The notes: generated from the letters alone by a model not told the origin. A stretch of 64,000 nucleotides of DNA from Chelonobacter oris (GCF_000772535.1 NZ_JSUM01000003.1:248001-312000), one strand, 5' to 3'; shown: positions 26,568 to 38,258, counted from the stretch's first letter. Made by a program: numbers and translations.

Positions 26568-28736
26568 ATGAAAACCCTATTTGCCACGACAGCCCGTGGA
26601 TTTGAAGAGTTACTGAAAACCGAATTAACCGCACTTGGCGCGCAGGATTGCCAAATCAAACAAGGCGGTGTCGCCTATCAGGCGGACGATAGCACTTTAT
26701 ACCGCACGTTACTCTGGAGCCGTTTAAGTTCACGTATTTTATTACCGCTGACACACGGCAAAGTGTATGACGATGTGGATCTGTATTCTACCGTCACCAA
26801 TTTCAATTGGCTGCAACATTTTGACAGCAAAAGCAGTTTTTTAGTCGATTTTAACGGCACCAATCAGGCGATTCGCCATACCCAGTTCGGCGCAATGCGG
26901 GTCAAAGACGGCATTGTCGATTACTTTGAGCGACAAGGCGAAGCGCGTCCGAATGTCGAAAAAGCCTATCCTGATATTCGAATTCATGCCTATTTAAACC
27001 GTGAGGAGCTGATTATTTCGCTCGACCTCAGCGGGGAAGCGCTGCATTTGCGCGGTTATCGTGAGGAGAGCGGCAAAGCGCCGTTGCGTGAAACATTGGC
27101 GGCGGCAATTATTCTGCGCGCCGGCTGGCGGCAGGGCACACCGTTAGTCGATCCGATGTGCGGTTCCGGCACGTTGCTGATTGAAGCGGCACAAATGGAA
27201 GCGGAAATTGCGCCACAATTGAGCCGTTTGCATTGGGGCTTTGATCACTGGAAAGAACACCATTACGCTTGTTGGCAGCAAGTGCGGTCGGAAGCGGAAC
27301 AAAAAGCGCAGCAGCAGGCACGGAAAAATCCGCAACCGCACTTTTACGGTTTTGACCTCGATCACCGTGTGTTGCAAAAAGCACAACACAATGCCAAACA
27401 GGCGGGCGTGGCACATTTAATCCGTTTCAAGCAGGGGGATATTGCCGCCTTGAAAAACCCGTGTGAAAACGGTGAATGCGGCACGGTGGTGTGTAACCCG
27501 CCGTATGGCGAACGGCTCGGCACCACGCCAGCCTTGATTGCACTGTATTCGGTATTCGGACAGCGCTTGAAAGAGCGGTTCGGCGGTTGGAATGTGTCGA
27601 TTTTCAGCGGCGAACCTGAGTTATTAAATTGTATCCGTCTGCGTTCTCACCGCCAGTTTAAGGCGAAAAACGGGCCGTTGGAATGCGTGCAAAAGAATTA
27701 TCACATCACGCCGACAAGCGAAACCGCACTTGAACAATTGAAAACGGAAAATACGCAAAGTGCGGTGCAGGCTAATTCGAGCGCAGCCACATTAGCTCCG
27801 GATTTTGCCAACCGCTTGCAGAAAAATATCAAAAAGATCGAAAAATGGGCGCAACAGCAGGGGCTGAATGCCTATCGTTTGTATGATGCCGATTTGCCCG
27901 AATACAATCTGGCGGTGGATCGTTATGCCGATTATATTGTGGTGCAGGAATATGCCGCACCGAAAAATATTGATCCGGCCAAAGCCCGTCAGCGTTTGTT
28001 GGATGCTGTCGGCGCTACCTTGCAGGTGACTGCGGTGGACACGAATAAATTGGTGCTGAAAGTGCGGCAAAAACAGAAAGGCAGCAGCCAATATGAAAAA
28101 TTGGGTGATCGGGGAGACTATTTTGACGTGCAGGAATACGGCGCAAAATTATGGGTCAATTTAACCGATTATCTGGATACCGGCTTGTTTCTCGATCATC
28201 GTCTGACCCGAAAAATGGTGGGCGAAATGGCAAAAGGCAAAGATTTCCTGAATCTGTTTGCCTATACCGGTTCGGCAACCGTACACGCCGCATTGGGCGG
28301 TGCGAAAACCACGACCACGGTCGATATGTCGAATACCTATCTGAATTGGGCGGAGCAGAATTTGATTTTGAACGGTTTTGAAGAGAGCCGCCAACACAGG
28401 ATTATTCAGGCGGATTGCCTGCAATGGCTGACGGAGTGCAAACAGCAATATGATTTGATTTTTGTCGATCCGCCGACCTTTTCCAATTCGAAACGCATGG
28501 AAGACAGTTGGGACGTGCAGCGTGATCACTTGAAGCTGATGACGATGTTGAAAAACATTATCCGCCCGAACGGCACGCTTATTTTTTCCAACAATAAGCG
28601 TGGCTTTAAAATGGATTTTGACGGCTTGACCGCACTTGGCTTACAAGCACAAGATATTACCGCCAAAACCTTACCGTTGGATTTTGAGCGCAATAAACAG
28701 ATTCATAATTGTTGGGTGATAACGCCGTTAAAATAA
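26568..28736 (+). CDS. rlmL: Bifunctional 23S rRNA methyltransferase RlmKL
   Basis: A 722-residue fusion enzyme that makes m2G2445 and m7G2069 in 23S rRNA. The N-terminal THUMP domain spans about residues 43-155. The first methyltransferase has motif [16 protein letters not shown] and catalytic NPPYGER. The second half, about residues 405-722, has [18 protein letters not shown] and [10 protein letters not shown]. Length and domain order match E. coli RlmL. The start has only a weak ribosome site. Seven exact USS lie in this gene, the densest set in the window. Confidence 0.96.
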   Translation: MKTLFATTARGFEELLKTELTALGAQDCQIKQGGVAYQADDSTLYRTLLWSRLSSRILLPLTHGKVYDDVDLYSTVTNFNWLQHFDSKSSFLVDFNGTNQAIRHTQFGAMRVKDGIVDYFERQGEARPNVEKAYPDIRIHAYLNREELIISLDLSGEALHLRGYREESGKAPLRETLAAAIILRAGWRQGTPLVDPMCGSGTLLIEAAQMEAEIAPQLSRLHWGFDHWKEHHYACWQQVRSEAEQKAQQQARKNPQPHFYGFDLDHRVLQKAQHNAKQAGVAHLIRFKQGDIAALKNPCENGECGTVVCNPPYGERLGTTPALIALYSVFGQRLKERFGGWNVSIFSGEPELLNCIRLRSHRQFKAKNGPLECVQKNYHITPTSETALEQLKTENTQSAVQANSSAATLAPDFANRLQKNIKKIEKWAQQQGLNAYRLYDADLPEYNLAVDRYADYIVVQEYAAPKNIDPAKARQRLLDAVGATLQVTAVDTNKLVLKVRQKQKGSSQYEKLGDRGDYFDVQEYGAKLWVNLTDYLDTGLFLDHRLTRKMVGEMAKGKDFLNLFAYTGSATVHAALGGAKTTTTVDMSNTYLNWAEQNLILNGFEESRQHRIIQADCLQWLTECKQQYDLIFVDPPTFSNSKRMEDSWDVQRDHLKLMTMLKNIIRPNGTLIFSNNKRGFKMDFDGLTALGLQAQDITAKTLPLDFERNKQIHNCWVITPLK

Positions 28737-28804
28737 AAAATAGAGGCGTATTGCATACGGCGCGGTAACAACACAAATAACACCCGACTGTAAAAGGAGA
28801 AAAA

Positions 28805-29548
28805 ATGCAACATCGAGTTTACGCTCATCGCGGCGTATCGGCACTGGCGCCGGAAAATACGCTGGCGGCAATAAAATTGTGTAAAGCACACCATATTAAA
28901 TGGTTTGAATGCGATATTGACGTGATCGGCGACGGCACGGTGATACTCACTCATGATTCAACACTGGATCGCTGTACTAACCGCAGTGGCGGTTATTATC
29001 ATTTCACGCAAGCGGATTTGAACGGAATTGATGCCGGATCGTGGTTTGGTGAATCATTTCAAGGCGAACCGTTGCCGACCTTAGCGCAGCTGGTGCAATT
29101 GATGAATGAACAGAAATTAAACGCCAATATCGAAATCAAAAGCTGCGAAGCAGGCAAAGCGATGGCATTGAGCTTGTTAGACGGTTTGCAACAGGCATTG
29201 ACCGCACTTGAGCCTGAACGGGAAGTGATTATTTCCAGTTTCAACCACTTGTTTTTGGCGGAACTGAAAAAACGCTGTCCTCGGATTGCGGTCGCCTGTT
29301 TATATGAATCTTATCAACCGTTAGATGATGCAATCACTGTGTTGGAATGGGTCGGGGCGGAATATATCCATTTGTCGCAACAGGGCTTAAGCCGTGAAAC
29401 GGTGGCGCGTTTTAATCAGGCAGGTTACAAAGTGGCGGTTTATACGGTGAATAATACCATGCGAGCTAACGAGCTGTTTAATTGGGGCGTATTTGCCGTG
29501 TTCAGTGATGTGCCGCATTTGTATGCCGAGCGGTATCGAAAAAGTTAA
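28805..29548 (+). CDS. Glycerophosphodiester phosphodiesterase (UgpQ-like)
   Basis: A 247-residue cytoplasmic-type GDPD enzyme that splits glycerophosphodiesters to glycerol-3-phosphate and an alcohol. AHRGVSALAPENTLAA holds the catalytic His-Arg and the Glu-Asn pair; FECDIDV and THDSTLDRCTN supply the metal-binding Glu/Asp and the second catalytic His. There is no signal peptide, unlike the lipoprotein-type GlpQ, so it is closest to UgpQ. AGGAGA precedes the ATG. cmk follows after 32 bases that contain a USS, so they may be co-transcribed. Confidence 0.92.
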   Translation: MQHRVYAHRGVSALAPENTLAAIKLCKAHHIKWFECDIDVIGDGTVILTHDSTLDRCTNRSGGYYHFTQADLNGIDAGSWFGESFQGEPLPTLAQLVQLMNEQKLNANIEIKSCEAGKAMALSLLDGLQQALTALEPEREVIISSFNHLFLAELKKRCPRIAVACLYESYQPLDDAITVLEWVGAEYIHLSQQGLSRETVARFNQAGYKVAVYTVNNTMRANELFNWGVFAVFSDVPHLYAERYRKS

Positions 29549-29580
29549 AAAGTGAAAGTGCGGTTTAAAAGGAAACAGAA

Positions 29581-30264
29581 ATGCAAAAAAACATTATCAT
29601 CACCATTGATGGGCCGAGCGGTGTCGGCAAAGGCACGCTATGTCAGGCGTTAGCCGAGAAGTTAGGTTTTGAGTTGCTGGATTCGGGGGCGATTTACCGT
29701 GTGTTGGGCGTGGCGGCGGTTAAAAGTGCGGTGGCGCTGGACAATGAAACCGCACTTGCCGATTTGGCGGCGAAGTTGGATATTCGGTTTATTCCGCAAG
29801 ACGGAAAAGTCAGCGTATTCTTGAACGGTGAAGATGTTAGTGCAGAAATTCGAACCGAAGCAGCGGGTAATAATGCCTCGAAAGTGGCGTCGCTTCCAAA
29901 AGTGCGGTCAGCGTTATTACAGCGCCAACGGGATTTCAGCTGTGGAAAAGGGCTGATTGCCGATGGGCGTGATATGGGCACGGTGGTGTTTCCGCAGGCG
30001 CAAGCCAAGATTTTTTTAGATGCCGCCGCAGAGGAGCGAGCCAATCGCCGCTTTAAACAATTGCAACAAAAAGGCATAACGGCAGATTATGATCAAATCT
30101 TAGCCGAAATCAAACAACGGGATTTTCGTGATCGTAATCGGGAAATCGCCCCGTTAAAAGCGGCAGAAGATGCTTTTTTATTGGATTCTACCGCATTAAG
30201 TATTAGCGAAGTCGTCGAAAAAGCGTTACAATATATCGATCAGCGCATAAATGCGTGTGCCTGA
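29581..30264 (+). CDS. cmk: Cytidylate kinase
   Basis: A 227-residue kinase that phosphorylates CMP and dCMP with ATP. The P-loop GPSGVGKGT is at residues 10-18, followed by LDSGAIYRV (CMP site) and, further on, [11 protein letters not shown] and a lid region with RDFRDRNRE. Length fits the bacterial type. AAAGGAAA precedes the start. It lies just upstream of rpsA, a pairing conserved from E. coli to Haemophilus. Three USS lie within it. Confidence 0.97.
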   Translation: MQKNIIITIDGPSGVGKGTLCQALAEKLGFELLDSGAIYRVLGVAAVKSAVALDNETALADLAAKLDIRFIPQDGKVSVFLNGEDVSAEIRTEAAGNNASKVASLPKVRSALLQRQRDFSCGKGLIADGRDMGTVVFPQAQAKIFLDAAAEERANRRFKQLQQKGITADYDQILAEIKQRDFRDRNREIAPLKAAEDAFLLDSTALSISEVVEKALQYIDQRINACA

Positions 30265-30281
30265 TTTTTAAACTACGGTTT

Positions 30282-30364
30282 ATTCAAGGACGAATGAACT
30301 GATTTAAACAGCCCCATTTGGAAGGAATTCAAATGGACGTTATTAATTTATTTGAAGATTAAAT
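30282..30364 (+). promoter_or_regulatory. rpsA leader with GGA-loop hairpins (S1 autoregulation region)
   Basis: Two stems present GGA in their loops. ATTC/GAAT (30282-30285 with 30292-30295) encloses AAGGAC, and CCATTTG/CAAATGG (30314-30320 with 30330-30336) encloses GAAGGAATT. Successive hairpins with apical GGA are the known design of gammaproteobacterial rpsA leaders, where S1 represses its own translation. The rpsA ATG itself has no classical ribosome site just upstream, which also fits. Confidence 0.65.
30333..30362 (+). CDS. Possible 9-residue leader peptide before rpsA
   Basis: ATG at 30333, preceded by GGAAGGAA, opens a frame reading MDVINLFED and stopping at TAA (30360-30362), two bases before the rpsA ATG. 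Its start codon lies in the 3' arm of the second leader hairpin. It may be translated and coupled to rpsA, or be a chance frame in a conserved leader. Nothing in the peptide itself indicates a function. Confidence 0.3.
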   Translation: MDVINLFED

Positions 30365-32032
30365 ATGACTGAATCTTTTGCTCAATTATTTGAAGAATCC
30401 CTGAATGAACTTCCTCGTCAAGGTTCTATCGTTAACGGTACTGTCGTTGCTATCCAAAAAGGTTTTGTATTGGTTGACGCAGGTTTAAAATCTGAATCCG
30501 CAATTCCTGTTGAAGAATTCCTGAACGCTCAAGGCGAACTGGAAATCAATGTCGGCGACGAAGTGAAAGTTGCACTGGACGCTGTTGAAGACGGCTTCGG
30601 TGAAACTAAATTATCTCGTGAAAAAGCGGTTCGCCACGAATCTTGGATCGAACTGGAAAAAGCTTACGAAGAGCAAGCGACCGTTATCGGTTTAATCAAC
30701 GGTAAAGTGAAAGGCGGCTTCACAGTTGAGTTAAACGGTGTGCGTGCATTCTTACCGGGTTCACTGGTAGATACCCGCCCAATCCGTGATACCTTACATT
30801 TGGAAGGTAAAGAGTTAGAATTTAAAGTAATCAAACTGGATCAAAAACGCAACAACGTGGTTGTTTCCCGTCGTGCCGTTATCGAAACCGAAAACAGCCA
30901 AGAACGTGAACAATTGTTGGAAAATCTGCAAGAAGACGCTGTGGTTAAAGGTATCGTCAAAAACCTGACCGACTACGGTGCATTCGTTGATTTGGGCGGT
31001 GTGGACGGTTTGTTACATATCACCGATATGGCTTGGAAACGTGTTAAACACCCAAGCGAAATCGTGAACGTTGGTGATGAAATCACCGTTAAAGTATTGA
31101 AATTCGATCGTGATCGTACACGCGTATCTTTAGGCTTGAAACAATTGGGTCAAGATCCGTGGGTTGCTATTGCGGAAAACCACCCGGTCAACAGCAGACT
31201 GACCGGTAAAGTGACCAACTTGACCGATTACGGTTGCTTCGTTGAGATTCTGGACGGTGTCGAAGGTTTGGTTCACGTCTCTGAAATGGATTGGACCAAC
31301 AAAAACATTCACCCTTCCAAAGTGGTCAGCGTCGGTGACGAAGTAGAAGTGATGGTGTTGGAAATCGATGAAGAACGTCGTCGTATTTCTTTAGGTTTGA
31401 AACAATGTAAAGCTAATCCGTGGCAGCAATTTGACGAGACACACAAAAAAGGTGATCGCGTTGAAGGCAAAATTAAATCCATCACTGATTTCGGTATCTT
31501 CATCGGTTTAGAAGGCGGTATCGACGGTCTGGTTCATTTGTCTGACATTTCTTGGAATGTAGCCGGTGAAGAAGCGGTGCGCAGCTATAAAAAAGGTGAC
31601 GAAGTGGCTGCGGTTGTTCTTCAGGTTGATGCCGTTAAAGAGCGTATCTCTTTAGGTATCAAACAATTGGAAGAAGATCCGTTCAATAACTTTGTCGCTG
31701 CAACCAAAAAAGGTGCGGTAGTTAAAGGCAAAGCGGTTGAAGTTGATGCGAAAGGTGTTAAAGTAGAACTGGATGGCGGTGCCGAAGGTTATGTTCGTGC
31801 GGCTGATTTGGCTCGTGAACGCATCGAAGATGCAAGCACTGTGGTAAGCGTCGGTGATGAAATCGAAGCCAAATATACCGGTGTTGATCGTAAATCCCGT
31901 ACTGTTCACTTGTCCGTTCGTGCAAAAGACGAAGCGGAAGACAGCGCAGCCGTTGCAAATGTGAACAAACAGGAAGAAGCGATTCCGAACGCGATGGCTG
32001 AAGCCTTCAAAGCGGCAGCAAAAAGCGAGTAA
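30365..32032 (+). CDS. rpsA: 30S ribosomal protein S1
   Basis: A 555-residue mRNA-binding ribosomal protein with six S1 (OB-fold) repeats. The first two are more divergent; repeats three to six show the typical [47 protein letters not shown] and related lines. Codon use is visibly more biased than in the neighbours, as expected for a very highly expressed gene. It contains no USS. Translation is probably autoregulated through the leader. It is followed by ihfB after a hairpin. Confidence 0.99.
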   Translation: MTESFAQLFEESLNELPRQGSIVNGTVVAIQKGFVLVDAGLKSESAIPVEEFLNAQGELEINVGDEVKVALDAVEDGFGETKLSREKAVRHESWIELEKAYEEQATVIGLINGKVKGGFTVELNGVRAFLPGSLVDTRPIRDTLHLEGKELEFKVIKLDQKRNNVVVSRRAVIETENSQEREQLLENLQEDAVVKGIVKNLTDYGAFVDLGGVDGLLHITDMAWKRVKHPSEIVNVGDEITVKVLKFDRDRTRVSLGLKQLGQDPWVAIAENHPVNSRLTGKVTNLTDYGCFVEILDGVEGLVHVSEMDWTNKNIHPSKVVSVGDEVEVMVLEIDEERRRISLGLKQCKANPWQQFDETHKKGDRVEGKIKSITDFGIFIGLEGGIDGLVHLSDISWNVAGEEAVRSYKKGDEVAAVVLQVDAVKERISLGIKQLEEDPFNNFVAATKKGAVVKGKAVEVDAKGVKVELDGGAEGYVRAADLARERIEDASTVVSVGDEIEAKYTGVDRKSRTVHLSVRAKDEAEDSAAVANVNKQEEAIPNAMAEAFKAAAKSE

Positions 32033-32049
32033 TTGATTGAACTTCACAT

Positions 32050-32073
32050 GCGGATATCAAGTGCGGTATCCGC
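32050..32073 (+). terminator. Hairpin with a USS in its loop between rpsA and ihfB
   Basis: GCGGATA (32050-32056) pairs with TATCCGC (32067-32073); the loop and first base of the 3' arm contain an exact USS (32059-32067). TTAAAAAAT follows, not a clean T-run, so partial termination or 3'-end protection of rpsA mRNA is more likely than full termination. Confidence 0.5.
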
Positions 32074-32093
32074 TTAAAAAATGAGGGGGCAAC

Positions 32094-32378
32094 ATGACTA
32101 AATCAGAGCTTATCGAAAGTTTGATTCAACAGAATCATACTATTCCGGTGAAAAGTGTCGAAAATGCAGTGAAAAGTATCCTTGAGTCAATGTCGCAAAC
32201 GTTGGAAAACGGTGAGCGTATTGAAATTCGGGGCTTTGGCAGTTTTTCGCTTCACTATCGCCAACCGCGTATCGGGCGCAACCCGAAGACCGGGGAAAAA
32301 GTCGATTTGGACGCGAAATATGTTCCTCATTTTAAAGCGGGGAAAGAGCTGAGAGAGCGTGTGAACGAAGCCAATTGA
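32094..32378 (+). CDS. ihfB: Integration host factor subunit beta
   Basis: A 94-residue DNA-bending protein of the HU/IHF family that pairs with Ihf[22 protein letters not shown] is the DNA-binding arm, with Pro at the intercalating tip. The context after rpsA is conserved in enterics and Haemophilus and separates it from HU genes. AGGGGG precedes the ATG, and a strong terminator follows seven bases after the stop. Confidence 0.96.
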   Translation: MTKSELIESLIQQNHTIPVKSVENAVKSILESMSQTLENGERIEIRGFGSFSLHYRQPRIGRNPKTGEKVDLDAKYVPHFKAGKELRERVNEAN

Positions 32379-32384
32379 TTTTGT

Positions 32385-32410
32385 AAAACGGCACTGAATT
32401 GTGCCGTTTT
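32385..32410 (+). terminator. Terminator after ihfB
   Basis: AAAACGGCAC (32385-32394) pairs perfectly with GTGCCGTTTT (32401-32410) around TGAATT, and T residues continue to 32412. Confidence 0.93.
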
Positions 32411-32548
32411 TTATTGCCTGTCATTCGGTAACACGTACTGTTTTCGATGAAAGCAAAATAAATCGCTGATTAATACCGATTTTATCTATATGCATGATAT
32501 GATTTTTGGCATAATAGCGATCGTTCGCTATCAATTCAGGAGAAGAGA

Positions 32549-32842
32549 ATGATTAAATACATTTTAGGCTTTGTGATCGTACTGACCATCGTCATTGTGG
32601 CGATAACGATCGGAGCCGATAATGATCAAGTGATTTCGTTTAATTATATTATCGCCAAAAGTGAATTGCAGTTATCCTCTCTTGCCGCTATTTTATTTGG
32701 TTTAGGCTTGCTGTTGGGCTGGGTTATTTGTGCATTTTTTGTTTTGCGCCTGAAAGTCAAAAATCTTCGCCTTAACCGCCAAATCAAGCGTCAAACTCAG
32801 CAAATTACCGAGTTGACGGTCAGCCGCGATAAAATCGTATAA
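32549..32842 (+). CDS. lapA: Lipopolysaccharide assembly protein A
   Basis: A 97-residue inner-membrane protein (DUF1049 family) with two membrane helices (about residues 3-20 and 42-65) and a charged cytoplasmic coil at the end (LKVKNLRLNRQIKRQTQQ). In E. coli LapA works beside LapB in LPS assembly and control of LpxC. AGGAGAAG precedes the start. lapB begins five bases after its stop, the usual pair. Confidence 0.9.
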   Translation: MIKYILGFVIVLTIVIVAITIGADNDQVISFNYIIAKSELQLSSLAAILFGLGLLLGWVICAFFVLRLKVKNLRLNRQIKRQTQQITELTVSRDKIV

Positions 32843-32847
32843 TCTAG

Positions 32848-34032
32848 ATGCTTGAATTACTGTTTCTGCTACTGCCGGTTGCGGCACTCTATGGCTGGTA
32901 TATGGGATACCGCAATGCCAAAAAGGGGCAGGATGAAGTCAGCAACAAATTATCTCGGGAGTATGTTACCGGGGTAAACTTATTATTGTCCAATCAACAG
33001 GATAAAGCCGTCGATTTGTTTCTGGATATGCTACAGAAACAGGAGAGCGAAAATGATATCCACAGCGATTCACAATTTGAAGCGTCTTTGACGCTGGGGA
33101 ATCTGTTTCGATCCCGCGGGGAAGTGGATCGGGCAATCCGTATACACCAAAATCTGGTGGACGATCCCAATTTCAGCTTTGATCAAAAATTATTGGCAAA
33201 ACAGCAGCTCTCGTTTGATTATATGAAAGTCGGTTTTCTGGATCGGGCGGAAAATATTTATATCAGCCTGGTCGATGAACCTGAGTTTGCAAATAACGCC
33301 CTGAAAGAATTAGCCAAAATTTATCAAAAAACAAAAGAGTGGAAAAAGGCGATTGATGTTACCGAGAAACGGCAAAAAGCCTTTCCGAGAAGCAATAATA
33401 TTGAGTTGGCGCATTACTATTGTGAATATGTTGCCGACGAAGATCTGACGGCGAAAGAGCAGAAAACTTTTTTAAGACGTGCGTTGGAGGTTTCACCTAC
33501 TTGTGTCAGAGCCTCTATCGAATTGGCGTATATCTATATGCGGGAACAAGAATTTCATACCGCAATCGAATATTTTCAGATGATTTTACAACAAAATCCG
33601 GCATTTCTTTCGGAAGTGTTACCGCACTTGAAATGGTGTTATCAACAGTTGCAAGAACAAAATGATTATGAACTGTTTTTGATTAAAGCCAAACAACAAT
33701 ACAAGAGCGGTGCGATTGAACTGGCATTGGCGGAATTGATCGATAAAAAGAGCGGTTCGGCAGTTGCGCAAGCCAATTTATACCAACAACTGAACCATAT
33801 TCCCAGTATGGATATTTTTAACCGTTTGATCCAATATGATATTGATGAAGCGGAAAACGGACGTGCCAAGGAAAGTCTGGTGCGTTTGCAGCAATTGGTA
33901 GAAAATAAAATCGGACAGAGTTTTTCCTACCGTTGTTCACATTGCGGTTATCGTAGCCATCGCTTGGTTTGGAATTGCCCGTCGTGCAATAAATGGGAAA
34001 CCATCAAGCCTGTTGACGGTAATTATCAGTAA
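32848..34032 (+). CDS. lapB: Lipopolysaccharide assembly protein B (TPR plus rubredoxin-type domain)
   Basis: A 394-residue cytoplasmic-facing protein with one N-terminal membrane helix (about residues 2-20), a superhelix of TPR units (about 55-345), and a C-terminal zinc-ribbon/rubredoxin-like domain with Cys363, Cys366, Cys377 and Cys380. In E. coli LapB (YciM) passes LpxC to the protease FtsH and is antagonised by PbgA, so it sets LPS output. The length and both domains match. It is preceded by lapA and followed by pyrF after 86 bases. Confidence 0.95.
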   Translation: MLELLFLLLPVAALYGWYMGYRNAKKGQDEVSNKLSREYVTGVNLLLSNQQDKAVDLFLDMLQKQESENDIHSDSQFEASLTLGNLFRSRGEVDRAIRIHQNLVDDPNFSFDQKLLAKQQLSFDYMKVGFLDRAENIYISLVDEPEFANNALKELAKIYQKTKEWKKAIDVTEKRQKAFPRSNNIELAHYYCEYVADEDLTAKEQKTFLRRALEVSPTCVRASIELAYIYMREQEFHTAIEYFQMILQQNPAFLSEVLPHLKWCYQQLQEQNDYELFLIKAKQQYKSGAIELALAELIDKKSGSAVAQANLYQQLNHIPSMDIFNRLIQYDIDEAENGRAKESLVRLQQLVENKIGQSFSYRCSHCGYRSHRLVWNCPSCNKWETIKPVDGNYQ

Positions 34033-34118
34033 CTTACCGCTCGAGTGGTAAAATCAGCGACAAAAGGCTAGAATGAAGCCGTTTATTTATCAATCCGAAT
34101 AACCATCAAGGGAAAATC

Positions 34119-34811
34119 ATGAACAGTAAAATTATCGTTGCACTTGATTATGAAACCGAACGCCAGGCATTGAATCTGGTTGATCAAATCGATCCGAGTT
34201 TATGCCGGGTAAAAGTCGGCAAAGAGATGTTTACCACCTTGGGAACCGATTTTGTCAAACAGCTGCACCGGCGTGGTTTTGATGTTTTCCTTGACTTAAA
34301 ATTTCATGACATTCCCAATACGGTGGCAAGAGCGGTACGTTCGGCGGCGGATTTGGGCGTTTGGATGGTTGACGTACACGCCAGCGGCGGTTTGCGTATG
34401 ATGGAAACGGCAAAGAAAATTTTGGAATCTTATGGTAAAGATGCACCGATATTAATTTCGGTTACCGTGCTCACCAGCATGGAAGATGTCGATTTATTAC
34501 AGATTGGTCTGAACGCTTCGCCGATGGAACAGGTGATTCGTCTGGCGCGCTTAAGCCAGCGAGCCGGTCTGGACGGGGTAGTTTGTTCGCCGCAAGAGGT
34601 TGAAATTTTACGTGCCAATTGTGGCAAGGATTTTAAATTGGTTACGCCGGGAATTCGCCCTGAAGGCGCTGAATTCGGTGATCAGCGTCGGGTTATGAGC
34701 CCTAAAGAAGCGATTGAAGCCGGTGCGGATTACTTGGTTGTCGGTCGTCCGATTACTTTGTCCGAAGATCCGGTCGGCGTCTTAAAAAGTATCAATGCAT
34801 CTATTGTTTAA
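34119..34811 (+). CDS. pyrF: Orotidine 5'-phosphate decarboxylase
   Basis: A 230-residue TIM-barrel enzyme that converts OMP to UMP in the last step of pyrimidine synthesis. The catalytic Asp-Lys array is in [14 protein letters not shown] (about residues 57-70), and the phosphate-binding end is in VTPGIRPEG and [17 protein letters not shown] precedes the start. yciH follows after eight bases and is likely co-transcribed, as in Haemophilus and E. coli. Confidence 0.97.
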   Translation: MNSKIIVALDYETERQALNLVDQIDPSLCRVKVGKEMFTTLGTDFVKQLHRRGFDVFLDLKFHDIPNTVARAVRSAADLGVWMVDVHASGGLRMMETAKKILESYGKDAPILISVTVLTSMEDVDLLQIGLNASPMEQVIRLARLSQRAGLDGVVCSPQEVEILRANCGKDFKLVTPGIRPEGAEFGDQRRVMSPKEAIEAGADYLVVGRPITLSEDPVGVLKSINASIV

Positions 34812-34819
34812 GGTTCAAT

Positions 34820-35140
34820 ATGTCAAAAAATCCTTTGGTTTATTCTACCGACATCGGGCGAGTGAAGGCGGAGAAGCCGCAAGAAACCGTGCTAAAAGGG
34901 GACGGGATTGTGCGCATTCAACGTCAGAGCAGTGGGCGTAAGGGAAAAGGCGTTTCGGTGATCAACGGCTTGGCTTTACCGACCGCTGAATTGGAAAAAA
35001 TCGCTTCGGAGTTGAAAAAACGTTGTGGCTGCGGCGGTTCAGTGAAAAACGGCAACATTGAAATCCAAGGTGAGAATCGGGATTTGTTAAAACAGTTGCT
35101 GGAACAAAAAGGCTACACGGTAAAACTCGCCGGCGGTTGA
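34820..35140 (+). CDS. yciH: SUI1/eIF1-family protein YciH
   Basis: A 106-residue protein with the SUI1 fold. IRIQRQSSGRKGKGVSVINGL leads into the core, and KKRCGCGGSVKNGNIEIQG is the conserved RNA-binding loop region. YciH resembles eukaryotic initiation factor eIF1 and can influence start-site selection in vitro, but its cellular role in bacteria is unsettled. It is closely linked to pyrF and ends at a strong terminator. Confidence 0.93.
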   Translation: MSKNPLVYSTDIGRVKAEKPQETVLKGDGIVRIQRQSSGRKGKGVSVINGLALPTAELEKIASELKKRCGCGGSVKNGNIEIQGENRDLLKQLLEQKGYTVKLAGG

Positions 35141-35148
35141 TCACAGTC

Positions 35149-35174
35149 AAATGCACCTTATGAAAGGTGCATTT
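35149..35174 (+). terminator. Terminator after yciH
   Basis: AAATGCACCTT (35149-35159) pairs perfectly with AAGGTGCATTT (35164-35174) around ATGA, with T residues following. Confidence 0.93.
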
Positions 35175-35298
35175 TTGTTTATTTTTAGTTCGATATAAAA
35201 CTTAATTCATTTTCGTTAATGAAATTAATTTCCTGCTGTTATTAATCCTTCCCCTGAACTTTTCAGTTAACTTATTAAAAATATTGCCAAATAAATAG

Positions 35299-35314
35299 TT
35301 TGATTCATGTCACA
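35299..35314 (+). promoter_or_regulatory. Candidate CRP site upstream of glpFK
   Basis: TTTGA-TTCATG-TCACA differs from the CRP core TGTGA-N6-TCACA at one base, within an AT-rich region about 120 bases before glpF. Catabolite control of glycerol genes is well known in enterics; here it is inferred from the site. I could not confirm a GlpR operator, although TTCGTTT near 35395 is a possible half-site. Confidence 0.6.
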
Positions 35315-35434
35315 ATCTGAGAATAATAACCTTTCTAAAAATAATAATATTCTATAAATTACCTCTAAATTTTCTAAAAAGAAAATTTAAAATTCGTTTG
35401 ATGGTTATTTTAAATATGACAGGGAGAAATACGA

Positions 35435-36232
35435 ATGGAAAGATCACTTAAAGCCGCTTGTATCGGTGAGTTTTTAGGCACGGCACTGCTCATTTTCTTC
35501 GGCGTGGGCTGTGTGGCCGCGCTGAAAGTGGCGGGCGCCGGTTTCGGTCAGTGGGAAATCAGTATTATGTGGGGAATGGGGGTTGCACTTGCGGTATATG
35601 CCACCGCAGGGGTTTCCGGGGCGCATCTTAATCCTGCCGTCACTATTGCGCTGTGGAAATTCGCTTGCTTTGACGGTAAAAAAGTCTTGCCTTATATTTT
35701 GTCGCAACTGTGCGGTGCGTTTTGTGCCGCCGCGTTAGTTTATTTTCTGTATCGAAACTTGTTTATCGAATTTGAAACGGTCAATAATATTGTGCGCGGC
35801 AGTCAGGAAAGCTTAAGTCTGGCAGGGACATTTTCCACTTATCCGCATCCGGCATTGGGATTTGCGCAGGCGTTTGCAGTAGAGTTGGTGATCACGGCAG
35901 TATTAATGGCATTGATTCTTGCCTTGACCGATGACGGTAACGGCTTGCCTCGCGGGCCTTTAGCGCCGTTGTTGATCGGGGTGCTGATTGCGGTTATCGG
36001 TGGTGCGATGGGCCCGCTTACCGGTTTTGCGATGAATCCGGCACGGGATTTCGGACCGAAATTCTTTGCATATTTAGCCGGCTGGGGCGATATTGCCATG
36101 ACCGGCGGACAGTCGATCCCTTATGTCATTGTACCGATTCTCGCCCCTATTGTCGGTGCGCTAATCGGTGCTTATGCCTACAACCGATTGATTAATAAAA
36201 ATTTACCTTGTAATACCTGTAAAGTTGATTAA
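35435..36232 (+). CDS. glpF: Glycerol uptake facilitator (aquaglyceroporin)
   Basis: A 265-residue membrane channel of the MIP family with six helices and two pore half-helices carrying the NPA motifs (GAHLNPAVTIAL and GFAMNPARDFGP). The Asp after the second NPA-Arg marks the glycerol-conducting type. GGGAGA precedes the ATG. glpK follows after 27 bases, so the two form the usual glycerol uptake operon. Confidence 0.97.
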   Translation: MERSLKAACIGEFLGTALLIFFGVGCVAALKVAGAGFGQWEISIMWGMGVALAVYATAGVSGAHLNPAVTIALWKFACFDGKKVLPYILSQLCGAFCAAALVYFLYRNLFIEFETVNNIVRGSQESLSLAGTFSTYPHPALGFAQAFAVELVITAVLMALILALTDDGNGLPRGPLAPLLIGVLIAVIGGAMGPLTGFAMNPARDFGPKFFAYLAGWGDIAMTGGQSIPYVIVPILAPIVGALIGAYAYNRLINKNLPCNTCKVD

Positions 36233-36256
36233 CCGAAAGAAAACAAAAGGAAGTGA

Positions 36257-37771
<1,515 letters not shown>

Positions 37772-37800
37772 TTCTGAAAGTGCGGTATTTCGGTCATGCT

Positions 37801-37820
37801 AAGGGGGGATTTTCCCCCTT
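37801..37820 (+). terminator. Terminator after glpK
   Basis: AAGGGGG (37801-37807) pairs with CCCCCTT (37814-37820) around GATTTT, followed by ATTTTTATT. An exact USS lies just upstream (37778). Confidence 0.9.
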
Positions 37821-38022
37821 ATTTTTATTATCGGTAAAATAGGTCCGTCATCAGCATTTAAAAAAATCTTATTTTTTGATGAAATAAAGGCGGAACGGCT
37901 TTCTCAAACCGGCAAGATTTGCTATTCTTCGCCTCTTGTTTGAAACAGCCTGTTTTACAGGCATAACAATAACGGGAAATATTTTTCCGACTAATAATAA
38001 TATCTTTTTTGAGAGAATAATC

Positions 38023-38241
38023 ATGTCAATTGAAATTTTGGGTTATGTTGCGACAGCCTTTGTCGTGGTGTCGTTTTTATTGAATTCGATCCTGCCGTTG
38101 CGCATTGTGAATGCCATTGGCGCAACGATGTATATTGTTTACGGTGCATTAATTGATTCTTTGCCGGTGGTATTACTGAATGTGTTTATTACATTGGTGC
38201 ACATATATCAAATAATAAAATTAAAACGGCAGGGCAAGTAA
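38023..38241 (+). CDS. Small YgjV-like inner-membrane protein
   Basis: A 72-residue hydrophobic protein with two or three membrane segments (MSIEILGYVATAFVVVSFLL, then IGATMYIVYGALI and LPVVLLNVFITLVHIYQI) and a basic end. It resembles the short YgjV-type family, whose role is unknown. I set the start at 38023, where GAGAGAA lies upstream; 29 further codons in the frame read as non-membrane and lack a ribosome site. A GCCTGT/ACAGGC palindrome (37948-37962) lies in its upstream region. Confidence 0.75.
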   Translation: MSIEILGYVATAFVVVSFLLNSILPLRIVNAIGATMYIVYGALIDSLPVVLLNVFITLVHIYQIIKLKRQGK

Positions 38242-38258
38242 ACCAAAAGGCATAAAAC

